Shown: positions 55,798-64,000 of the stretch, piece after piece
Layout: every line of letters begins with the position of its first letter
Position numbering within the stretch: position 1 is the stretch's first letter
NCBI GenBank assembly: GCA_023052935.1
Contig: CM041292.1
Location: forward strand, 140,395,143 to 140,459,142
Length of the DNA stretch: 64,000 nucleotides
Origin: Piezodorus guildinii
Taxonomy: Eukaryota > Arthropoda > Insecta > Hemiptera > Pentatomidae
Reading direction: 5' to 3'
Notes under the pieces: model-generated
What the model was told of the DNA's origin: nothing
What the model saw: the letters and a program-made list of their open reading frames with translations, nothing else
Database searches by the model: none
Translations under genes and position numbers: made by a program

Positions 55798-55936
55798 ACA
55801 TTTTCTTAACTGAAGAAGGCAATGCCGTGACCTATAAAGAACATGCATAAATTTATTTATTAATCCATTAATTAGAAGAATTACAATTGTCATTATATAC
55901 ACCAGAGAAATATTCTATCTGGTAAATTAATACCAA

Positions 55937-56219
55937 GGGGAGCCCGTGGCTGAGTGGCTAACGCGCTAGTCTCTTATCATATAGGTTGTGAGTTCGAATC
56001 CCAGTCCCGCCGGGGCTTTATAAAGATATAATTAATTGGGGATTCACTCACAACCTCTCTCCCCCGGGTATGTGAGACCCATCTCCCCAAAATTAGGCGT
56101 GGGAGTGAAGACCCTACCCTACAACATGCATGAAGAAACGTGAGTGTTATCTCCCAGGAGATTACACCACGAGGCCCAGGGCCTACACGGCCTGTCGTGC
56201 CACTGGAAGAAGAAGAATA
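55937..56219 (+). repeat. tRNA-derived SINE, family 1, with target-site duplication
   Basis: GTGGCTGAGTGGCTAACGCG (A-box) and GAGTTCGAATCCCAG (B-box), a body with GGGTATGTGAGACCC, and a (GAA)n tail at 56206-56217. Flanked by TAATACCAA at 55928-55936 and 56220-56228. Better preserved than the copy at 2487. Confidence 0.9.
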
Positions 56220-56228
56220 TAATACCAA

Positions 56229-56671
56229 ACTCATTTGATATGAAAAAGTTACAGTGTTTACACTAAAATCATTAATAATTAAAATAGATATATACGATTG
56301 TCTTTAAATGATCAAAAGAGAGGGAAAAAAAAAAAAAAATATATATATATATACTTTACTATCTTTGGTGTAAAGAGGTGTAGAACATTTTTTAGCTAAC
56401 TTTAATCGCTATACTCAAATTAGTTAACATCTGGTTGGGAAGCAAAAAAAAAAATAAAATAAAAATAAATAAATCGACTTACAACCTTTAATTGGATAGC
56501 AAACGCTCAGTCGGTTCTTTTTCTTAAGTAATAGTATCATAAAACTCAAAAGTATCCTTTTTGCATAGTTTTATGTCTGTCCTTATTGACGAATCAATTC
56601 GATTAAGTTCTATAGTCAGCTTGATTCTTCATTATTAAAATCAATATTACCGCCCCCTTTTTTTTTTTCTT
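56229..56671. other. AT-rich spacer, no gene seen
   Basis: Short (TA)n near 56339-56353. Nothing else. Confidence 0.4.
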
Positions 56672-57380
56672 TAACTTACTATGTATAGTATTGCGGTCGA
56701 GAAAATTTTCGAATTCCAGTTTTCAACGGAAATACACGTTTTAGGGTCCAAACATCCAAGTCTGTACGCCCCAGATGTTACGTGTCACGTACAGAAACTT
56801 TTTCATCAAAATAGGCTAACCAGAAGAGCCACAATGCATATTGCACCTTTTTATGATGTTTTTCAAAAACAGTTCTGACAATTCTTATTAAACTCGCTAT
56901 ATCGATGTAAAATTTAATAGACTTTAATATCATGTAGGTTTCATTCAGATTGAAATAGTCTGGTGTGGCTTGAATGCACATATTTTAAACTTTCTTTCTC
57001 TAAAGTACCTTTAATTTTGTATATTCTATAAAAATAACCATATCATCTTATTACCATTGTTAAAAAAAAGGTAAATATATAAGATGAACGAATTCGATAT
57101 CCAACTAAAGGAGAAAACTGAAAAAAAAAATGTTAATGCAATTGTTTCACGGCTTGGCCACTGTTTGGCGCTGTCATCGCCGGACGCTCCAAGTAGTTCC
57201 AACACGGAGTGATAAAAAAACACTTGCGTAGATAATATTAAAACATGTTATTTAATAAAACACATATTTCTATAAAAATCAAATGTAAATAATTCTTTAA
57301 TAATTTATTTACGTTTCTAAATTTGTTAAATTGACATTAATAACAGAGGTAAGTGAAAGTCGTGTGTTGCGCGCACCAGA
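56672..57380 (-). repeat. HINE-like family, near full-length copy with internal deletion
   Basis: From AACTTACTATGTATAGTATT through GAATTCCAGTTTTCAACGGA to AGGTAAGTGAAAGTCGTGTG and CGCGCACCAGA at 57380. The microsatellite section is missing. A GC-richer insert of unknown origin (about 57148-57210) interrupts the body. Confidence 0.85.
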
Positions 57381-59524
57381 TTTTTTCTTCTTTGATCCGT
57401 GTTTCTCAGCTTGGGAAAATTACTTGTCCAAAAAAAACAAAACAAATACTGTAAAAAAGTTAATTTATCTTTTTTGTAGGACTACATTTTTCACGACTGT
57501 AGCACTTATTCATTGTCTATTAAGCATATAAAATCCTTATTATTTTCTACATTAACTTCCCCTACACACGCATTCAAATTACGCTTTCATGCAAATCCGC
57601 TACCGTTAGTATTCTTATAAACCTTCCTGGTTCATTTATTATTGCTGCTTCCTTTAAATATTTACATTTTTTTTTATTTAAACATATTTTAGGTTTGCAA
57701 ATGCGTTTATATTATTAACATACTTCCAGGTAGATATCAAAACGTAAAAAATTAATATGTTTTACCTTGTACCTTCGCATGTCGTGATGCTCATAATTTT
57801 TTCCTATAAAAATATTTTATATGTTGCAAAGTAGCATGCTCCTATATGTTGGGATAGACATATCGCATGACATCTATTCATAATTTTTTTCTTTCACAAT
57901 TGATCCACTTTTTTTCGTGACTAATAATCGAACATAGAACATAGTGATTTCATAACTATTATTATTAAATGAATATTCTGGTCTACCAAAACTCATAAAT
58001 AAGCACGTTATTATCATTTTACTGTATGCTATGGTGACAACGTATTAAAAAAAAACCTATCAAGTCTACATTAAATGTTTATAGATAAATCAGTTCAGGA
58101 TTCCGCTAAGATCTAAATTTATTATTTTTTTTTTTTTATTTATTATTATTATTATATATTATTATTTATAACACACAATATAATACTCTTATATGAATAC
58201 TATACTATACTATAACTTTTGTTAGCTAGTAAAAGTAAATAAATAAAATAAAAAGCTTGGATCCAATGGAAAGCAATTCCAAAATAATAATTAATTTTGC
58301 TATTCTAAAAAAAAAAAAAAATGAAACACAATATTTCCTACCATTATATACGTTATGTTTTTACATTTTTATAATTTTTCTTTTTTTTTTCGAGTTTCTT
58401 CAATAATACTTTATAACAGGCTGAGTGTTACTAAGATGATTTTGTGCTATGGCTGCCATGACTTCATTTAACACGTCTTAGGTGCCTTATTTGTTTTCTT
58501 AATAATCATTCATAAACAAAATATCAAACAAATTTTCATAAATATGACAGTACTAAAATAAAATTTTACCATTTTACCGCTAGCATTACTATATTAATCT
58601 ATAATTTAGTATCTTTAAAATTTAAAATGTAAAATAATTATCTAAATGTAAAGAAGAATGTTTTGAAGATAGGATTTTGGTACCGAAAACTTAAATGCTA
58701 ATAAATATTAAATGATAAAAAAGGAATACAAAATGTGAACAGAAGTTTGTTTATTTTACTCTAGAAACAATTCTTTATTGAGTAATATTACAATCTGTCC
58801 AATTTAGGACATTTAGAAGTTTTAATACAATTATAAAATACAAGCATTGTATTGGGGATCTCAAGCTACGACCAATCCTTATATTATATGAAATACTACT
58901 GGCCTGAATTAGATGAGGAATTTTTTTATTAGAAACTTGAGATAAATACAATTTATTATAAAAGAACAATGAAAAAAAATATTTATAAAGAAAAATAATT
59001 GCAGGAGTAATTAATCCTTATTTCAATACTCGTTCCCGTTTTCAATAAGGAAATATCACATACCAAACGACCCAGTGTGTATACCTCATGTTACCTTAAA
59101 AACTTTATCAATTCGTTTTTCCTGTTTCACCGTATTGTTGTCCTCACCTGTCAATTATAGTTCTCATGGCTATTTCCCTGTTATTATTTTATACCGAACT
59201 GCAAATTGTTTGAAAAAAACTGAAGCTATGAGCTTTCCTTCGCAGACAATATATGGATAGTTTTCTTACTTCCGAAGGTTTATTAAACCGAAGATTTCTT
59301 ACCAAAGGGAGTTCGATATTGACCTGTGTACATTAGTAGGTTGCCCCCCTGAAGGGTAATTAAAACGTAGAATGTTTGATATAAGTAACAAAAATATCAT
59401 CCCGGTAACAATCATTTTAAGACTTTGATCACCAGACGAACGACGATGTCTGCAGTTTTCATTAGATTTTTTTCTGTTCTTTACAAGGATTCCATGCTGC
59501 TTCGGGGTTTTCTAGTGCAATAGT
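57381..59524. other. Long AT-rich spacer, no gene seen
   Basis: No ORF, SINE or LINE signature recognised in about 2.1 kb. Confidence 0.4.
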
Positions 59525-59583
59525 TCATGATCGCAATACTTTTCCTTACTATATATTTCATATATAGGTAAGTCCGAGTAAAA
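59525..59583 (+). repeat. HINE-like family, palindromic-end scrap
   Basis: CATGATCGCAATACTTTTCC, TTACTATATATTTCA and TATATAGGTAAGTCCGAGTA, the right terminus only. Confidence 0.75.
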
Positions 59584-60221
59584 ACAAGAAATATAGTTGG
59601 GTAGAAACATATTTAATTAGAATGAATAAAAAATCAGTATTAATAATTAAATATATTCTTTGATCCATGGTGATGTCCTACTTCCTGCTAAATGAATAAG
59701 AATAATGGTTTCAGTTTCCTGAATGACCGACTGCGTTAAGGAAGGTGCTATAAACATTCGTTAATCAGGATGTTGGAGCATCGTTTGATTTATGGTAGAT
59801 GGCGGCTGTGGTACGGTAAACAACTGGGCTATAACGAGACAATAACATTGAATTAGTAATGTCTTTTTAACATTCCATGGCGCCGAGTGTAGACAACATG
59901 CTATATTAGAATTAAGGCGGGGATCGTACCGTTGGTATTCTACATTGCCCGATATGCAAAATCACGAAATGTTTATAAAACTTTCTAGTTCAATAATAAT
60001 TTAATATTTATTTTACAGAATCCTGACACAAAAAATTGACTGCGTTCTCCATTTTTTTTTCTAACAAAAACGTTCAGTTGTATAAAACATTTATGCTTGT
60101 TTGCTTTGAAAAATAAATGAAACGAACTAAACAATTAAACAATATATCACGATCATTCTATTCACCCCGAGAACCCTCTCCGAGAATGATAAATAAATAA
60201 ATAACAACGCACCTCAAGCAC
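59584..60221. other. Spacer, no gene seen
   Basis: The patch 59700-59960 is less AT-rich and has no repeat match. Nothing recognised. Confidence 0.35.
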
Positions 60222-60420
60222 CGATGAGAGAGAGATTCGTTTCTAGGCCAAAATGTCGTCCAAATATTGTGAAAGAGCCCATGATTACTCTCGGTCGCCA
60301 TATTTTTTGGCAATTTTTAGGTAATCGATTTATAGGGGCTGAGTGTGTCCCAGGTGATTCTCTATACCTCAGACTCGATGCCTGTCTAATAAATAATTAT
60401 TCTCCCACAGTCGGGTTTTG
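60222..60420 (-). repeat. SINE family 2, worn partial copy
   Basis: Shares the block order of 51990-52185: GGCAATTTTTAGGTA, GAGGCTGGGTGTGCCCCAGG-like (here GGCTGAGTGTGTCCCAGGTG), a CTATACCTCAGACTCG block and CCACAGTCGGGTTTTGAA. The open frame here is incidental. Confidence 0.6.
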
Positions 60421-60880
60421 AAATTACTTAGACGTAATATATTTGTAAAGTCTTGACTTGTAATAATAATAATAAAAGTAAACTTCAAATTTCAACATGC
60501 TTAGTAATACAATTGCTAGTGATCAATGGCAAGTGTCTATCTCTAATCAATAATTAAATTTGTCATTTTGTAACACTAAAAGGGCAGATGTAACTTGGCG
60601 TGTGGTAGGCGGCAGTATTTGATTTCGTTATGAGTACTTGGATAAATATCTTTATAAGGGTATTGAATAAATATTTTATATTAGTTTTAAAGTTTGTTTT
60701 GAGGTCAGAAGTAAACTCAAACCTGGTGCTACCGTCTACCGTAATTTCTTGTAAGGGGTGGCGTTTTCTAGTGCAATGTTTCCTAAAAAAAAAAAAAGTT
60801 CTCGGACTCCTTAATTTAATCACTTAAATAGCAGTGATCCCCTAAATCCTAAAAGTCATAAATGTGTATAAAATATTTGT
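60421..60880. other. Spacer, no gene seen
   Basis: Nothing recognisable. Confidence 0.35.
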
Positions 60881-61788
60881 ACGTCCGTATGTGTATAGAT
60901 CGTACAAAACTGAAATTTCATATTTAAGACAACTACATATATATAACGCTTAAGATGTTTCAGCAAATTTTACATTAAATATCGTCTAACCAGAAGAGCC
61001 ACTTTCATGCAGTTTGCATGTTTTTATGATTTTCTCTAAAACGGCTCTAACGATTTTGATTAAATTCGGTATGTTGATGTAAAATTTAATGGGCTTTAAT
61101 ACGGCGTAGGTTTCATTCTGAAATAGTCTGACAGGGCTTAAATCCTAATATTTTAAAAGTTCTTCCTCTAAAGTACCTTTAATTTTGTAGATTTCAAGTA
61201 ATTAGTAAGTGATATCTTCTAATTAGCATTGATAAATAACAGCTAAATATTCAATTTGAGCCAATTTTATAAACAACTAAAGGATAAAAGTGCAAACATA
61301 TTTTTTTATACAATTTTTGTGTTTAAAAAAAATAAGAACAGTAATATAGACGTATAATATACCGTTTGAAAGAGAAAGATTTTAGAAAAAAAAAATCCGA
61401 TACTAGAAGTGGTATAAGGTAATACAAAGTGACGAATGGGAAATAAGCTCATCACTGATTAACAATTTAATATTCTTCGGAGGGGACGTTAAAAGGTGGT
61501 CCCGAGCCTGTGCGATGGCAGGTACTCGTTTAAGATCCCTATCCTAATAAAACCTGGATAGGCAAAATTTAGGACTCCCACTGAAGCATCGTCCGATTAG
61601 CCACAGTAGCATAAAGTGACGTTAAATAAATAAATAAACAAACAATTTAATATTGTTATATTATTTAATGTAAATCATATGTTTCTAACGAAAATCAATA
61701 CACGTTTTATTAAAATCAACTTCAAATATTTTTTCGAATTTAAGTATATTTAAAAGATTTTAAATTGATTTTAACCACCAGCACCAGA
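60881..61788 (-). repeat. HINE-like family copy split by a SINE-like insertion
   Basis: Starts inside the family near GTACAAAACTGAAATTTCAT (no palindromic end). It carries the body blocks to 61474, is interrupted by a 166-bp retroposon, and resumes at 61655 to the terminus CCACCAGCACCAGA at 61788. Confidence 0.8.
61475..61640 (+). repeat. SINE-like short retroposon, family 3, with 14-bp target-site duplication
   Basis: Flanked by exact AACAATTTAATATT repeats (61461-61474 and 61641-61654), so it inserted by target-primed retrotransposition. It has no A- or B-box, and ends GTGACGTTAAATAAATAAAT. It is either a SINE without a recognisable head or the 5'-truncated 3' end of a LINE. Other copies at 10455, 38319 and 62310 share its 3' part. 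Confidence 0.85.
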
Positions 61789-61834
61789 TTTTTTTCTACA
61801 TATATTAGGTACCGATTTAATAAACTGTGTGTCA

Positions 61835-61985
61835 TTTTGTGAGGTTTTCCCCAAATTATTGGGTATTCAATTTATTGAGGCTAGCTGTTTTTAGGAGGAT
61901 CTTTCTATTCCAAACTCAACCCACGGCCGATATTGTCGAATAAATATTTGTTATCTAAGGTTCTAACCCGAGATCCTTTGGAAAT
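61835..61985 (-). repeat. SINE family 2, worn partial copy
   Basis: GAGGTTTTCCCCAAATTATT, GGGTATTCAATTTATTGAGG, AGGAGGATCTTTCTATTCC and a CGGCCGATATTGTCGAATAA-like stretch follow the family-2 order, with a relic B-box complement near 61960. Confidence 0.5.
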
Positions 61986-61989
61986 AGTT

Positions 61990-62309
61990 GGAACATAAAT
62001 ATTTTAATTTATATTTTGTTTAATTAAAGTAAAAGCTTTATAGTTCACTTGCTTTTATTAGTTAAAATAAAAAATATTTAAAAACTCCACTATACATTAT
62101 TGTTTGATTTTATTTAACTTTTGTTATACATTATATAATGTAATGCTTCTTATTTACCATAGCATTTATAGTATAAATATTTTATAGTGAAAATAGAGGA
62201 TATTATTTTTAAAAACTATCTATACATATTTAAACTAAAACATTAGGTGTCTGGTTAAAAGTAAAAACTGTTTTTAACCTAATAATTACCTTAATTTTCG
62301 TTTGTTTTT
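61990..62309. other. AT-rich spacer, no gene seen
   Basis: Nothing recognisable. Confidence 0.4.
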
Positions 62310-62475
62310 TATTTATTTAACGTCCCTTTATGCTGCTATGGCTAATTGGACGATGCTACACTGGGAGTCCTAAATTTTGCCTATCCAGGTTTAATTAGGA
62401 TAGGGATGTTTAACGAGTACCTGAACATCTCACAGGCCTTTAACGTTCCCTCCGAAGGACGGCATAACTAAGGAT
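62310..62475 (-). repeat. SINE-like short retroposon, family 3, reverse copy
   Basis: ATTTATTTAACGTCCCTTTA, GCTAATTGGACGATGCTACA, CTAAATTTTGCCTATCCAGG and CGTTCCCTCCGAAGG: the same 166-bp unit as 61475-61640 in the opposite orientation. No clear target-site duplication found. Confidence 0.8.
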
Positions 62476-62554
62476 GGAATAGTATGCTGTTATGCTAACT
62501 ACCATGCTACAGGTAAGCCCACCTCAATTTTTATTTCTTTAAAAAAAAAATTGT

Positions 62555-62935
62555 TGCAATTCACAACTTTATTATTAAATAAGACAAGTAAATGTGAGTA
62601 AAGAAGGCATAATACATCTATGAGATACTTCACACTGGCAGCGCTCTTAAAATATTCTCTAAACTAAAAGGTCTTGGTGTTATTTTATTTTCAGACACCT
62701 CAGAGGATCATCAGGAATTGAATAGGAAGAGGATTGAAACTAGTGGGTTTGATTGAAAATGAAATAAATGTAAAAGGATTGGTATATGGTCATTTCAGCA
62801 ACATATGGAACATTAAAGTCTTTTTGGAGCATTTTATTCGTTTCAAAGTAAGGAGCATGAGGATGTCTGGAAGATTTTGGATTGAATATGGCATGAATTC
62901 GGTGGTTTAGGGGAGCCCTACCTACTTCGTATCTC
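62555..62935 (-). pseudogene. Jockey-like LINE 3' end
   Basis: On the minus strand the frame includes PLNHRIHAIFNPKSSRHPHA and NKMLQKDFNVPYVAEMTIYQ, then 3' UTR sequence. The copy is 5'-truncated near 62935 and its A-tail region is T-rich on the plus strand. Same family as 55377-55797, diverged. Confidence 0.7.
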
Positions 62936-63716
62936 GTATTTTTTTTTTTTTTTAATTTATTTGTCCTAACGATTTTAAGAAGACTACAAGCAATGTTTAC
63001 TATGTAGAGCTGATTGCAAAACGAAATGACACTTGTGATTATATATAATGTATTCAATGTGATTAGCGGATATTTCTCATTGGGCTTTGTGTTTAGATAA
63101 AGCCGCCATCCGACATGTGATTCCCCTTTGTGTTTATTGATGCGCCTGCATCCTTCTGGAATATATCAGTTACGAAGTTGTTTTATTCTATCTCGACAAT
63201 TAATTTTCCTGATAGCGTCAGTGGGAACAGTTTTTGCTGTTATTGTTGTCACGCAATTCTGTACATTCATATGTGTATTAATGATTTTACTCTCGGTTGT
63301 AATGATTTTATGTAAATAACCTACACTTTATAATAACAATGTTATTATTGTATGTTGACTTATTATAATTTACCATTATGCCATAATTTAAATACCACAC
63401 TTATAGCTCTGAAAAGGTAGAGGCTTAATGTTCTGTAAAAGATGAAATAAAGCTATTATTATTATGATATCGTCGTTATAAACTACTTTCGGAACAAATA
63501 AATTAAATATGACCTATTATCAGTCTGAAATTACGTATTTTAGTTGATATTCCTCAATTATTACTTAAAAAATTAAACATATTTATCAATTAACAGACTA
63601 TACACGGTTAAACATTCAAATCGGGCTATTGTTTCTTTTAAATGGGTCAGATAGTCCATATAATTGATGTTTCAAAATTTTTCTTTGCCATTAAATCATA
63701 TTCAGAAAAAAAAATA
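62936..63716. other. Spacer, no gene seen
   Basis: A hydrophobic ORF at 63128-63319 (for example LIASVGTVFAVIVVTQF) has no family match and overlaps another frame. Not called as a gene. Confidence 0.3.
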
Positions 63717-64000
63717 TCTGGTGCAGCCATACACAACTTTTACTTACCTCCGTTTTACAAATCGATTAAAAACAGAGATAAAAATTATTAAAACTATTAA
63801 GGAATTAATTAAATGGAATTTCTATAGAAACATGTGTTTTATTAAAAAATCTATTATATTATTACCTAAAATAATCAGTTAGTTTTATCGGCTTTTTATC
63901 ACTCTTTATTAACTTTTACAAGATCTTGTTTATTAGAAAATATTTTTTTTTTAAATCTTTAGCTTTCCAACGGTATATCATACATGTATATTACTGCTCG
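63717..64000 (+). repeat. HINE-like family copy running off the window end
   Basis: TCTGGTGCAGCCATACACAA then CTTTTACTTACCTCC, followed by family body sequence to AGCTTTCCAACGGTATATCA at the window edge. Close to the 46086 copy in the part visible. Confidence 0.9.

Noticed and set aside
63128..63319. Small hydrophobic membrane protein
   Set aside because: T-rich sequence commonly encodes hydrophobic residues by chance; no signature and two frames are open together.

Overview
This is eukaryotic nuclear DNA, most likely from an arthropod and probably an insect with a large, repeat-rich genome. It is strongly AT-rich. It carries the animal mix of non-LTR retrotransposons (CR1-like, Jockey-like, I-like, RTE-like), a Ty3/Gypsy remnant, tRNA-derived SINEs, a piggyBac-type TTAA element, and traces that look Penelope-like. 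The insect assignment is inferred from this mix, not from a host gene. I see no bacterial features (operons, Shine-Dalgarno sites, CRISPR), and no host gene I can name. The window reads as intergenic or intronic DNA filled by nested mobile elements. The one plausible host coding piece is an unrecognised terminal-exon candidate at 22593-22881 on the minus strand.

Layout. 0-9 kb: AT-rich spacer, two inverted hammerhead-ribozyme-like motifs (527-673), a worn copy of the dominant 0.9-kb repeat family, a tRNA-derived SINE and a LINE tail. 9-19 kb: a (CT)36 array, a Gypsy gag-pol remnant with gag joined directly to RT, two SINE types, Jockey scraps, and two copies of the 0.9-kb family head to head. 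19-26 kb: a 3.3-kb frameshifted I-clade LINE (minus strand), the candidate exon, a hammerhead-like region and a degenerate Jockey RT. 26-39 kb: several 0.9-kb family copies, a possible Penelope RT scrap, RNase H and RTE fragments, a 21-bp-TIR element with a hammerhead-like core, and Jockey/SINE nests. 39.7-45.07 kb: the centrepiece, a non-LTR retrotransposon with two intact ORFs (PHD/coiled-coil ORF1 and endonuclease-RT ORF2). 45.87-47.45 kb: a TTAA-flanked piggyBac-like non-autonomous element holding a full 0.9-kb family copy. 47.5-64 kb: more family copies, SINEs with target-site duplications, an open 3' half of an RTE-like RT, and truncated Jockeys.

The most widespread signal is a roughly 900-bp non-coding family with at least 18 full or partial copies. 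It has a 14-nt inverted repeat set asymmetrically at its two ends, a terminal palindrome and an internal (CA)n tract, the architecture of Helentron-associated (HINE/DINE-1-like) elements. The CR1-like element could supply autonomous machinery, because its ORF2 keeps an intact RT catalytic triad. The frame after its ORF1 stop stays open until it overlaps the ORF2 start codon, which suggests coupled translation. The remaining elements are 5'-truncated or frameshifted and look dead.
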